Positions 16,559 to 25,184 of a stretch of DNA of 64,000 bases are shown here, in pieces. This DNA comes from Flavobacterium sp. ov086. GTDB lineage: Bacteria > Bacteroidota > Bacteroidia > Flavobacteriales > Flavobacteriaceae. A model generated the notes under the pieces. It was not told the DNA's origin, made no database searches, and saw nothing but the letters and a program-made list of their open reading frames with translations. A program made the position numbers and the translations under genes. Location of the stretch: assembly GCF_900187965.1 (NCBI RefSeq), contig NZ_FZNL01000024.1, positions 43,976 through 107,975 of the forward strand. The letters run 5' to 3'. Every line of letters begins with the position of its first letter. Within the stretch, counting starts at the first letter, position 1.

Positions 16559-17890
16559 TTAGTTTTCGTTTTTCCAGTTCAATCTGTCTTGCTGGCTATA
16601 TTGCCAAGGCGCTCCATTATTTTCAATGTTTGTCATCATGGCATTCAATGACATTGGAGCAGCACTTTGTTCCATAACCAAGTAACGACGCATATCCATA
16701 ATAATAGACAACGGGCTAATGTTTACAGGACATTCCTCAACACAAGCATTACATGAAGTACATGCCCATAATTCTTCAGGCGTGATATAATCGTTCAATA
16801 ATGTTTTATTATCCGGAACAAAAACACCTTTATTGGCATCAATATTTTTTCCAACTTCTTGCAAACGATCTCTTGTATCCATCATAATTTTACGAGGAGA
16901 CAACTTTTTACCCGTTTGGTTTGCTGGACAAGACGATGTACAACGTCCACATTCTGTACAAGTATAAGCGTTTAGTAATTGTACCCAGTTTAAATCCTGA
17001 ACATCACTAGCTCCAAATTTACTTGGAACAGCATTTTCATCCACAGGAGCGGCTGCAAACGGATCTGCATTTGGATCCATCATTAATTTAACCTCTTTAG
17101 TTACTGATTCTAAATTATCAAACTGTCCTTCCGGATTTAAGTTTGCAAAATAAGTATTTGGGAAAGCTAAAAGTATGTGTAAATGTTTTGAGAAGTATAA
17201 ATAGTTCATAAAAACTAAAATACCGGCGATATGCAACCACCAGAATACTTCAAACAACAAAACAACCAATTCGTTTGACATTCCATTAAAAATTGGCGCT
17301 ATAAACTGACTCACCGGAAAACTTCCTGCTTTATGAAAAACTCCACCAGGAACATTTTGCAAATGAAGATCAGAAGCATTCATTAACAGAAACAAAATCA
17401 TCAAAACTGTTTCAAAATACAAGATATAATTGGCATCACTTCTAGGAAAACCATTTAAATCAGGATTAATGAAACGTTTTAATTTAATGACATTTCTTCT
17501 AATCCAGAAAACGGTAACAGCAAAAATCACAAGTAGTGCTAATATCTCAAAAGAAGCAATCAAAATATCATAAACAACACCTAAATAAGGCGCAAAAACT
17601 CTATGCGTCCCTATTAAACCGTCGATTATGATTTCGAGTAATTCGATATTAATAATTATAAATCCAACATATACGAAAATATGAAGTATTCCAGCTACAG
17701 GGCGTCTCACCATTTTTGATTGCCCAAGAGCAATCAATGCCATGTTTTTCCATCGTGCTTTAGAATTATCTTTTCGATTTACATCTACTCCTAAATTAAT
17801 ATTTCGGATGATTTTTTTTACGCTCGATGCAAAAAAACCGAAACCAACAATTAGAAGTATAGCGAACAAAATATTATCTAAATAACTCAT
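16559..17890 (-). CDS. Membrane-bound 4Fe-4S dicluster protein (HdrC/NarI-like fusion)
   Basis: This 443-residue protein has an N-terminal membrane part with about five to six helices, including pairs of histidines in helices (GILHIFVYVG, WLHIAGILVF) that could bind b-type haem. Its C-terminal cytoplasmic domain has two [4Fe-4S] motifs, CTECGRCTSSCP and CTSCNACVEECP, near residues 310 and 375. The arrangement resembles a NarI-like cytochrome b fused to an HdrC-type ferredoxin domain. It probably moves electrons between the quinone pool and the CCG-domain protein encoded next in the unit. It lies 5 bases after the MlaD-like gene. Haem binding and the redox partner are inferred. Confidence 0.85.
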   Translation of the reverse strand: MSYLDNILFAILLIVGFGFFASSVKKIIRNINLGVDVNRKDNSKARWKNMALIALGQSKMVRRPVAGILHIFVYVGFIIINIELLEIIIDGLIGTHRVFAPYLGVVYDILIASFEILALLVIFAVTVFWIRRNVIKLKRFINPDLNGFPRSDANYILYFETVLMILFLLMNASDLHLQNVPGGVFHKAGSFPVSQFIAPIFNGMSNELVVLLFEVFWWLHIAGILVFMNYLYFSKHLHILLAFPNTYFANLNPEGQFDNLESVTKEVKLMMDPNADPFAAAPVDENAVPSKFGASDVQDLNWVQLLNAYTCTECGRCTSSCPANQTGKKLSPRKIMMDTRDRLQEVGKNIDANKGVFVPDNKTLLNDYITPEELWACTSCNACVEECPVNISPLSIIMDMRRYLVMEQSAAPMSLNAMMTNIENNGAPWQYSQQDRLNWKNEN

Positions 17891-17895
17891 TCTAA

Positions 17896-18861
17896 TTAAT
17901 TTTTAGTTGTTGTGTTAGCTTCTTCAGTTGGTGCTACATATGGTTTGTTTTTCTTTCCAAAAAGAGAAACATTTACATAACGTGTTGGGTAAAGACGAAC
18001 GTCCTGTAATAACAACTCTAACTCTTTTGAAGTTTTAGACAAGTTATTATACAAAGCGTCATCACTTAATAATTTACCGGCAGTACCTTTTCCTGAGTTT
18101 AAGTTACTCATGAGATTATCAACTTTAGCCAAAGTCTGATTTAAGTTTCGAACTGTTTTTCCTAAATCGGCTTTATTTAAAGAATCTGATATCTTATTAA
18201 AGTTACTTGACATTTTATTAAAGTTTGTTACAACTCCATTAATTTGTCCTTTATTAGTATCTAAAATAGTATTAAGACTTCCTGAAGCTTTATGAAACTG
18301 CTCCATTGTCTGACTCAATTCTGCTAATGATTTTTTTAAATTTTCCTGTCCTTGTTTATCTAAAACATTGTTCAGTCCTGAAACCAACGTATTAATATTA
18401 GCAAGCATTACGTCTAATTTTTGCTGAATTGGCTCTATTTTACCTCCTAAAGATTCTGTTAATCCCAATTCAACTTTAGATCCTAAAGTTTGTCCGTCTT
18501 CTGCTGGTTCTTTATCCGCCAGATTAGGAATAATCTTGATCTGTTTTCCCCCTATTAAACTTGGAGAATACAAAGATGCCTGGCTTGATTTTGAGATTGG
18601 AAAATCTGTTTTTAACTGAAGTTCAACTAATAATTTACCTGTTACTTCACTAATTGTGATTTTATTTACCTTACCAATAACAAGTCCGTTTATGGTAACT
18701 GGTGCTGATGCTGACAAATCCTCAACATTATCATACTCTGCATATAATGTTTTGTAATTTGTAAAAAGGTCTCTGCCTTTTAAAAAACTATAGCCCCAAA
18801 TAAATAATAAAATTGACGCGATGACTAAAATAGCCGTTTTAATTTCTCTTGTTAGTTTCAA
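17896..18861 (-). CDS. MlaD-family (MCE domain) lipid transport protein
   Basis: This 321-residue protein has an N-terminal membrane anchor (AILVIASILLFIWGYSFLKG, about 10-29) followed by one MCE domain (about 37-115: YDNVEDLSASAPVTINGLVIGKV ... SPSLIGGKQIKI). A long helical, partly coiled-coil region follows (140-290) with repeated Leu/Asn patterns. MCE proteins form rings or tubes in the periplasm that carry phospholipids between membranes with an ABC transporter. No MlaE or MlaF gene is visible nearby. In this group the gene is commonly grouped with the amidase, as it is here with a 50-base gap. Confidence 0.88.
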   Translation of the reverse strand: MKLTREIKTAILVIASILLFIWGYSFLKGRDLFTNYKTLYAEYDNVEDLSASAPVTINGLVIGKVNKITISEVTGKLLVELQLKTDFPISKSSQASLYSPSLIGGKQIKIIPNLADKEPAEDGQTLGSKVELGLTESLGGKIEPIQQKLDVMLANINTLVSGLNNVLDKQGQENLKKSLAELSQTMEQFHKASGSLNTILDTNKGQINGVVTNFNKMSSNFNKISDSLNKADLGKTVRNLNQTLAKVDNLMSNLNSGKGTAGKLLSDDALYNNLSKTSKELELLLQDVRLYPTRYVNVSLFGKKNKPYVAPTEEANTTTKN

Positions 18862-18911
18862 AATTCTAAGTGTTTCTACAAAATTAATATAAATATTCGA
18901 ACAAAAGACTA

Positions 18912-20033
18912 TTATTTAATAGCGTCTTGAATACTGATTTTTTCTCCATCTTTATTTGCAATTAAATAAGCTGCGCCATATCCTTTGTCTTTAGCTTCTT
19001 GCAAATATTTTTTGGCAGCTTCGTAATCTGCCGTTTCCTGATAGAAATATTTGTAAATATTATTTTCGTACAACATCGTTACATTTTTTAGTCCTTTAAA
19101 ATTTTTAGGTTCCAAAGACGTTTTTTTGATACTGGCTATAAGTTGCACTTTAAAGAACGTTCCTTTTGGAGCTTTTTTTACAGCAACCGATTCGACCGCT
19201 TTAGGTTTTGCAGGAGTGGTATCTCTCGCCGGTCTTGCTTCTACAATTTCCGGAGCGCCAGAACCAAAATATTCTCTCTTATAACTTAAAATAGCTTCAG
19301 CAATAGCTCTTGCAATTTCATCCTGACCTTCTTCTGAATTTAAAACATTTCCTTCCGTAGGATTCGAAACAAAACCTGTTTCTACTAATACTCTAGGCAT
19401 ATATGCTTTATGAAGTACCATAAATGGGGCTTGTTTAACTCCGCCTTGTCTTATTTTTTTACCAAGTTTTTCAAAATTATCTTCAATTTTACTTGCTAAT
19501 GAAATACTGTTCTCCAAATACTCTTCCTGCATTAAGGTCATACTAATCATAGATTCTGGCGAATTTGGGTCAAAACCTTCGTATTTACGTTTATAATCTT
19601 TTTCTAAAGTAATTACCGAGTTCTCTTTTTTCGCTGCTTCAAGATTTGAAGCTGTTTTACTCAAACCCATTACATAAGTTTCGGTTCCGTCTGCTGCAGT
19701 ATTTTTGTTTGCATTACAATGTATAGAAACAAAAATATTTGAATTTGCACGGTTTGCGATGTTGGCTCTTTCTACCAAATCAATAAAAACATCCGTTTTA
19801 CGAGTATAAATAACATCAACGTTTGGATTAAGTTCTAATATCTTTCCAACTTTTAGAACAATAGCCAAAGCAATATTTTTTTCAATTCGTCCGCTATAAA
19901 CTGCTCCAAAATCGTGATCACCATGTCCAGCATCAAGAGTTACCTTAAAAACATTTGCCTGACTGTAAGCACAAAATGACATTATCGTTAGAAAAAAAGT
20001 AAATATTACCTTAATTTTGTTAAATCTATTCAT
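18912..20033 (-). CDS. N-acetylmuramoyl-L-alanine amidase with SPOR-like domain
   Basis: This secreted amidase cleaves the peptide from N-acetylmuramic acid in peptidoglycan, typically during division. From the ATG at 20033 it has 373 residues, with a signal peptide (IKVIFTFFLTIMSFCAYSQ). The amidase_3 domain (about 30-255) carries the zinc motifs LDAGHGDHDFGA, E in RIEKNIAL, SIHCNAN and the late VETGFVSN. An Ala/Pro/Lys-rich linker leads to a C-terminal domain (about 295-373: FFKVQLIASIK...YKYFYQETADYEAAKKYLQEA) of the SPOR type that binds denuded glycan strands. The frame extends to 20099, but that would overlap the divergent LptD gene. Confidence 0.92.
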   Translation of the reverse strand: MNRFNKIKVIFTFFLTIMSFCAYSQANVFKVTLDAGHGDHDFGAVYSGRIEKNIALAIVLKVGKILELNPNVDVIYTRKTDVFIDLVERANIANRANSNIFVSIHCNANKNTAADGTETYVMGLSKTASNLEAAKKENSVITLEKDYKRKYEGFDPNSPESMISMTLMQEEYLENSISLASKIEDNFEKLGKKIRQGGVKQAPFMVLHKAYMPRVLVETGFVSNPTEGNVLNSEEGQDEIARAIAEAILSYKREYFGSGAPEIVEARPARDTTPAKPKAVESVAVKKAPKGTFFKVQLIASIKKTSLEPKNFKGLKNVTMLYENNIYKYFYQETADYEAAKKYLQEAKDKGYGAAYLIANKDGEKISIQDAIK

Positions 20034-20110
20034 AAATCTAAAAGTTAATTTTAATAAAACGCAACTGCTATAATTTTTACAATTGATTATTTTTGACAAA
20101 AAATTATATG

Positions 20111-20118
20111 TAAGTTTG
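20111..20118 (+). promoter_or_regulatory. Putative -7 box (TAAGTTTG) for the LptD-like gene
   Basis: TAAGTTTG matches TAnnTTTG exactly, with TTTTG at 20091-20095 upstream. If used, transcription starts near 20125, which would exclude the two upstream TTG codons (20083, 20116) as translation starts. Confidence 0.4.
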
Positions 20119-20166
20119 ACATGTCAAAAAACAAGCCATAATTTTACAAAAATAGCATTTAAACCT

Positions 20167-22845
20167 TTGCATACAAACTTATTTAATATCGTTTTATTAT
20201 CAATTTTCCTAACATTAGGAAGTGGTAAATTATATTCGCAAGAGATAAAAAACAAAAAAAAGCCGTTATCAACTGTAAAACAAACAGATAAATCGAAAAC
20301 TGATGTTACTACTGATAAACCTGTAACTTCTGTTACTGATACCATAAAACTTGACACGGTTAGGCCTAAAAAGACTTTTCTTGACGGAAAAGTAAAATAT
20401 AGAGCCAAAGATTACGCAAAAATCGATCAGAAGAGAAAACTGATTACATTATACAACGAAGCTGAATTATACTATAAAGATGTCGAATTAAAATCAGGTA
20501 TAATTGTCTTAAACTACGAAAAAGACGAAGTTTATGCCGGGAGAATAAAAGATTCTGCCGGGGTTTTGTCACAATATCCAAATTTTAAACAAGGCGCAAG
20601 CGAGGTTCAGCCTGACTCTATCCGTTTTAATTTTAAAACAAAAAAAGCTTTAATTTTTAATTCAAGAACTGAACAGGGTGAATTTAAAATAAAAGCTGCT
20701 GTTACTAAAAAGGAAAATGATTCTGTTTACTTTTTAAAAGGTGCCCGATTTACAACGGCAACAGATATCGACAACCCTGAATACTATTTTCAGACCAATA
20801 AAGTAAAATTTATACCCGGCAAAAAAGTAATTACCGGCTTAACCAATATGGTTATTGCTGATGTACCTACTCCGCTTGCATTACCTTTTGCTTATTTCCC
20901 AATGAGCCAGGAGAAGAGTGTTTCCGGTATCATTATTCCTAGTTATAACGATTCAAATACAAGAGGATTTTCGCTTCAGAATATGGGATATTATTTTGCT
21001 TTAAGCGAGAATTATGATTTGACCGTTTTAGGAGATTATTATACTAATGGTAGTTACGCCATGCGATTTGAGTCGGCTTATGCCAAAAGATACAGATATC
21101 GAGGAAATGTTAATATACGTTTTGAAAATCTGATTAACAGTGAGCGCGGTTATCCGGATTATAGCAGACAGAATATTTACAACATTCAGTGGTCACATTC
21201 AAGAGATACTAAATCAAGCCCTAATTCAACTTTCTCTGCGTCGGTGAATATGGGTAGTAGTAAGTACTTTAAGCAATCTATCAATCAGGCCAATATTGGT
21301 TCAAATTTGAACAATACTTTAAGTTCTTCTATATCTTACAGCAAGACTTTTAATACGATTCCGCAAGCACGTTTTTCATTATCGGCAACACATCAGCAAA
21401 ACACACAAACAGAAGTTATTACAATGACTTTACCAACTTTGCAAGCCAGTGTTGATCGTGTCTATCCTTTTGTTGGAAAAGACGGTGTCAAAAAAGGTTT
21501 TATAAAAAACATTAACTTACAATATAACTTAAGCGGGAAAAACAATATCACCACAACTGATTCTTTGTTTTTTAAACCTCAAATGTTCAGAGATGCACAA
21601 ATAGGAATGCAGCATACTATTCCGTTAAGTACAAACTTTAAAATTTTCAAATATTTTAGTGCGCAGGCAGCTACTAATTATCAGGAAACATGGGTTACTA
21701 AAACCATTAATAAAAACTACGATACAGATCAGGGAAAAGTTGTTGATAAAGTTGTAAATGGTTTTGACTCGTTTAGAACTTACAATTTCACCTCAAGTTT
21801 AGGTACCACTATATATGGTACATTTAATTTTGGAAGTGATAAAAGAATTCAATCGATTCGTCACGTAATGCGTCCTACAATTAGTTACTCTTATACACCA
21901 AGTTTCGAGAAATATTACGACACTTATGCTGTAGATGCTTCAGGAAGAATGACAGATGAATACACAAGATTTGCAGGAGGTGTTTATGGTGCTCCAGGAA
22001 AAGACAACTCAAACATTGTTGCCTTTGCTTTGAGCAACACTTTTGAAGCCAAAGTAAGAGATCGTGACAGTACAAAAACGGAGCCTAAAAAAGTAATGTT
22101 ATTAAACAACTTAAACTTTAGTACCAATTATAATTTTAATGCTAACGGTAAAGATGTTTTAGCCTGGCAGCCAATACTTATTAGCGGTGGAACTCAGCTT
22201 TTCCAAAATAAGATGAATGTCAATTTTGGAACTACATTAGATCCATATGCTCTAAACAATAACAACGACAGAATTGATACTTATAACATCAACAACGGAG
22301 GAAGTTTATTTAGAATGACAAATGCCAATCTAACTTTAAACTATTCGTTTTCTAACAAAGGCACAACTAAAGATGATAAAAACGACCAAAGTCAGCGGAA
22401 TGGAGGTCGAAAAGATGATTTGTTTGGTACCAATACAGACTTAACTGATCCAAGAAATAGTCAGTTTGCAAATGAAAAAGATGATGACAAAGATGTAATC
22501 AGTGAATTCTTTAAGTCAAAAATTCCGTGGGACATGACGCTTGCTTATTCATTAACGTACACAAATATCAGAAGAGAAAATAAAATCTCAGGAAACTCTA
22601 TTATGATGTCTGTAAATATGGATATTACTCCAAAATGGAAAGGTGGAGTTTCTACAGGTTACGACTTTGTACAAAAGGGAGTTACTTTTACTCAATTGCG
22701 TTTTGAAAGAGATTTATTGAGCTGGAGAATGGCTTTTAACTGGTCACCATTGGGAACTAATTCAAACTGGAACTTCTTTATTGGAATCAAGTCTGGAATG
22801 CTTAGTGATATCAAATGGAATAAACGAAGTACATTAAATCGATAA
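20167..22845 (+). CDS. lptD: LptD-like outer-membrane LPS-assembly protein
   Basis: LptD inserts lipopolysaccharide into the outer leaflet of the outer membrane. This roughly 892-residue protein has a signal peptide (TNLFNIVLLSIFLTLGSGKLYSQ). An OstA/LptA-like jellyroll follows (KVKYRAKDYAKIDQKRK...LYYKDVELKSGIIVLNYEKDEV), then a long C-terminal barrel with many amphipathic strands and the conserved region PLALPFAYFPMSQEKSVSGIIIPSY, ending in a strand-rich C-terminus. The frame is open from TTG 20083. I prefer TTG 20167 because it gives a normal-length signal peptide and follows the -7 box; TTG 20116 is the other option. No ATG start is available. It is divergent from the amidase gene. Confidence 0.85.
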   Translation: MHTNLFNIVLLSIFLTLGSGKLYSQEIKNKKKPLSTVKQTDKSKTDVTTDKPVTSVTDTIKLDTVRPKKTFLDGKVKYRAKDYAKIDQKRKLITLYNEAELYYKDVELKSGIIVLNYEKDEVYAGRIKDSAGVLSQYPNFKQGASEVQPDSIRFNFKTKKALIFNSRTEQGEFKIKAAVTKKENDSVYFLKGARFTTATDIDNPEYYFQTNKVKFIPGKKVITGLTNMVIADVPTPLALPFAYFPMSQEKSVSGIIIPSYNDSNTRGFSLQNMGYYFALSENYDLTVLGDYYTNGSYAMRFESAYAKRYRYRGNVNIRFENLINSERGYPDYSRQNIYNIQWSHSRDTKSSPNSTFSASVNMGSSKYFKQSINQANIGSNLNNTLSSSISYSKTFNTIPQARFSLSATHQQNTQTEVITMTLPTLQASVDRVYPFVGKDGVKKGFIKNINLQYNLSGKNNITTTDSLFFKPQMFRDAQIGMQHTIPLSTNFKIFKYFSAQAATNYQETWVTKTINKNYDTDQGKVVDKVVNGFDSFRTYNFTSSLGTTIYGTFNFGSDKRIQSIRHVMRPTISYSYTPSFEKYYDTYAVDASGRMTDEYTRFAGGVYGAPGKDNSNIVAFALSNTFEAKVRDRDSTKTEPKKVMLLNNLNFSTNYNFNANGKDVLAWQPILISGGTQLFQNKMNVNFGTTLDPYALNNNNDRIDTYNINNGGSLFRMTNANLTLNYSFSNKGTTKDDKNDQSQRNGGRKDDLFGTNTDLTDPRNSQFANEKDDDKDVISEFFKSKIPWDMTLAYSLTYTNIRRENKISGNSIMMSVNMDITPKWKGGVSTGYDFVQKGVTFTQLRFERDLLSWRMAFNWSPLGTNSNWNFFIGIKSGMLSDIKWNKRSTLNR

Positions 22846-22869
22846 TTGATCGAATAAAAATAATTTGTT

Positions 22870-23250
22870 ATGAAAAAAATCATCTTTACTGAAAAAGCTC
22901 CGGCTCCAATCGGACCTTATAACCAAGCTGTATTATCCGGAAACACACTTTATGCTTCTGGCCAAATTGCTATAAATCCAGCCTCTGGAGAACTTATTAC
23001 TGATAACATCAATGATGAAACTAAACAGGTAATGGAAAATATTGCAGCAATTTTGGAAGCCGCAAATATGACTTTTGAAAACGTGGTAAAAGCAACTATA
23101 TTCATTATGGATATGAATAATTTTGCTGCTATAAATACCGTTTACGGATCTTATTTTAACGAAAAAACGGCTCCTGCACGTGAAACTGTTCAGGTAGCAT
23201 GTTTACCAAAAAATGTCAATGTAGAAATATCTATAATCGCTGTACAATAG
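22870..23250 (+). CDS. ridA: RidA family reactive-intermediate deaminase
   Basis: RidA hydrolyses reactive 2-aminoacrylate/imine intermediates released by PLP enzymes. The 126-residue protein is the usual length, with IGPYNQAVLSGNTLYASGQIAINP near the start, the NIAAILEAANMTFENVVKATIFIMDMNNF core, and the catalytic-site segment APARETVQVACLPKNVNVEISIIA, including the Arg expected to bind the carboxylate. It begins 24 bases after the LptD gene and is probably cotranscribed. Its last 20 bases overlap the 3' end of the convergent methylglyoxal synthase paralog. Confidence 0.93.
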   Translation: MKKIIFTEKAPAPIGPYNQAVLSGNTLYASGQIAINPASGELITDNINDETKQVMENIAAILEAANMTFENVVKATIFIMDMNNFAAINTVYGSYFNEKTAPARETVQVACLPKNVNVEISIIAVQ

Positions 23251-23617
23251 CGTTTAAAAATAATTGTGCCGTTGCTTCGTTTGTTGCCAGCGGCACATTA
23301 TGTACATCACATATCCTGACAAGCATCTTAATATCGACTTCATGAGCATTGGTCACTAAAGGATCTGTAAACATAAAGACGACATTAATTTTACCCTCTG
23401 CCACTTTAGAAGCAATTTGAGCATCCCCACCCATTGAACACGGAAGCATCTTTTTTATTTTAAACCCCGATTTCTCAGCATTTCTTCCTAATATTCCTGT
23501 TGCAATAAGTTTTACTTTATCATGTCGCAGCGTAATTCCATTTTTAATTAAAAACTGAATCATATCTGCTTTTTTATTATCATGAGCAATTATTGCAATT
23601 AAAGTTTGTTTTTTCAT
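23231..23617 (-). CDS. Methylglyoxal synthase paralog with altered phosphate-binding site
   Basis: This 128-residue protein belongs to the MgsA family and is a close paralog of the next gene. The catalytic elements are kept: AHD near residues 12-14, the aspartate in MGGD, and HEVD in the NAHEVDI segment. The DHAP phosphate-binding pieces are not. The TGTTG loop reads TGILG, and the SGP before MGGD reads PCS. In the E. coli enzyme those positions (Thr47, Thr48, Ser65, Gly66) hold the phosphate. The protein may therefore use another substrate, be regulatory, or be inactive. A terminator separates it from the upstream paralog. Its 3' end overlaps ridA by 20 bases on the opposite strand. Confidence 0.8.
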   Translation of the reverse strand: MKKQTLIAIIAHDNKKADMIQFLIKNGITLRHDKVKLIATGILGRNAEKSGFKIKKMLPCSMGGDAQIASKVAEGKINVVFMFTDPLVTNAHEVDIKMLVRICDVHNVPLATNEATAQLFLNAIVQRL

Positions 23618-23752
23618 GATTTAACAATAATTATACTAATCAAATTTACTTTAAAAAAGCAAAACAGATTAAATATAAGATAATGAATATCAAACATTTA
23701 GCACAACAGCAAAAAAAGACTACAAATAAGTCATTATTACTATTTTATAGGC

Positions 23753-23787
23753 AATAAAAAAACCGTTTCGGTAATAGGAAACGGTTT
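23753..23787 (-). terminator. Terminator after mgsA
   Basis: Stem aaaccgttt / aaacggttt (23760-23768 and 23779-23787) with a 10-base loop, followed on the minus strand by a T-rich tract. It sits 28 bases after the mgsA stop and before the paralog at 23617. Confidence 0.7.
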
Positions 23788-23814
23788 CTTATATAATAGA
23801 AATGAATTAAAACT

Positions 23815-24192
23815 CTAAAGCTCTAATACAACAGCATTTAATAATAATTGAGCAGAAGCTTCATTTGTTGCTAAAGGCACATTATGTACATCACACACAC
23901 GAATAAGCATATTAATGTCGACTTCATGAGCGTGGCTTGCCAACGGATCTTTGAAAAAGAAAACCATTTGTGTTTTACCTTCGGCTACACGCGCAGCAAT
24001 TTGCGCATCACCTCCCATTGGTCCTGAAAGCATTCTTTTTACCTTAAAACCGGCATTTACAGCTTTGCTTCCTGTAGTTCCTGTAGCTATCAACTTAATA
24101 TTTTCTTTAAGGAGAAGTGTCTTGTTTTTATTCAAAAACTGAACCATATCTGCCTTCTTACCGTCGTGAGCTATAATAGCAATTTCAATCAT
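23815..24192 (-). CDS. mgsA: Methylglyoxal synthase
   Basis: This enzyme converts dihydroxyacetone phosphate to methylglyoxal and phosphate, a bypass of lower glycolysis that relieves sugar-phosphate stress. The 125-residue protein has all family motifs: AHD at about 8-10, the phosphate loop ATGTTG, MLSGPMGGD with the catalytic Asp, DPL, and HEVD, followed by VPLATNEASAQLLL. It is shorter than the 152-residue E. coli enzyme and lacks its C-terminal extension. It begins 10 bases after the kinase-like gene and is probably cotranscribed with it. A second paralog follows. Confidence 0.9.
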   Translation of the reverse strand: MIEIAIIAHDGKKADMVQFLNKNKTLLLKENIKLIATGTTGSKAVNAGFKVKRMLSGPMGGDAQIAARVAEGKTQMVFFFKDPLASHAHEVDINMLIRVCDVHNVPLATNEASAQLLLNAVVLEL

Positions 24193-24202
24193 TTACTTTT
24201 AT

Positions 24203-25054
24203 TTATTGATTAGCAACATGATAAGCAATTAATCCATCAATAGGTCTTCTTAAAACATTCCCTAATTGAAGTTCATATTTATTAAATGTTTCCTGTAATT
24301 CGTCTTTTAAATAAAAAGCAATTGAACCCACAAAATGAACTGGAACTTCTTTACAATTATCAAATTGTTTGATGTAATTCTTAACGAAAGATTTCATCCC
24401 TTTAAAGATGATTTTTCTGCAAAATTCAGTGTCTTTATGCTTGATTAAGAACTTTGCAAAAGTCGCCAAATAAGCATTTGGATTTGGTTCTTTGTATAAT
24501 TTATTTTTAATAAAATCAGGATCTAAGTTGTATTCTTTTTCAAATTCAACTGCTAATTCCTTAGGCATTTTATTGAAATAATATTTTCTGATTAATTCTT
24601 TTCCAAAAACATTTCCACTACAATCATCCATGGCAATATACCCTAAAGACTGTACTTTTTGATGCAAAACTTTTCCATCAAAATAACTGCAGTTAGATCC
24701 CGTTCCTAATATACTTACGATTGCTTCTTCTCCTTTTGGAGTAGTTGCATAAACAGCAGCATATGTATCTTCATGAACTTCTACAATTGCATTAGAAAAA
24801 TATTCCTGAAAGATTTGTGACAAAGATTGTTTCATTCTGTCTGTTCCACAACCGGCTCCGTAAAAGAACAAATGTGAAGCATTTTTTTTGTTTTGTAAAA
24901 TATCAAAACGATCATTTAATCTTTCTATAATTTCAGGACCATCAAGAATTTCAGGATTTAATCCCAGAGTTTGCGTGGTAAATAATACTTTTCCATTATC
25001 ATCAATTGCAATCCAATCGGCTTTAGTAGATCCACTATCAACTATTAATTTCAT
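24203..25054 (-). CDS. N-acetylglucosamine kinase-like BadF/BadG/BcrA/BcrD ATPase
   Basis: This 283-residue protein has the actin-like ATPase fold of sugar kinases. It has an N-terminal phosphate-1 motif (VDSGSTKADWIAI), FYGAGCG, the ATP-binding ILGTGSNCSYFDG, and a later conserved GSIAFYLKDELQ segment. It most resembles N-acetylglucosamine kinases of the BadF/BadG family, which phosphorylate recycled cell-wall GlcNAc. The substrate is not proven by sequence, and other hexosamines or an activator role are possible. It lies between gap and mgsA on the minus strand, but a strong terminator after gap suggests it has its own promoter. Confidence 0.82.
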   Translation of the reverse strand: MKLIVDSGSTKADWIAIDDNGKVLFTTQTLGLNPEILDGPEIIERLNDRFDILQNKKNASHLFFYGAGCGTDRMKQSLSQIFQEYFSNAIVEVHEDTYAAVYATTPKGEEAIVSILGTGSNCSYFDGKVLHQKVQSLGYIAMDDCSGNVFGKELIRKYYFNKMPKELAVEFEKEYNLDPDFIKNKLYKEPNPNAYLATFAKFLIKHKDTEFCRKIIFKGMKSFVKNYIKQFDNCKEVPVHFVGSIAFYLKDELQETFNKYELQLGNVLRRPIDGLIAYHVANQ

Positions 25055-25136
25055 TTTATTCAGTTTTTGGATTAGTTTCTCTTTGATTAATTTAAAAGTG
25101 TGTTTTTTACATTAATTAAAGAAGGAACAAAATAAG

Positions 25137-25168
25137 AAAATCCCGTTACTATAAAATAACGGGATTTT
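25137..25168 (-). terminator. Terminator after gap
   Basis: A perfect 12-bp stem (aaaatcccgtta / taacgggatttt) has an 8-base loop. On the minus strand it ends in a T tract, 17 bases beyond the gap stop codon. Confidence 0.8.
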
Positions 25169-25184
25169 GCAAAATTATATATTA

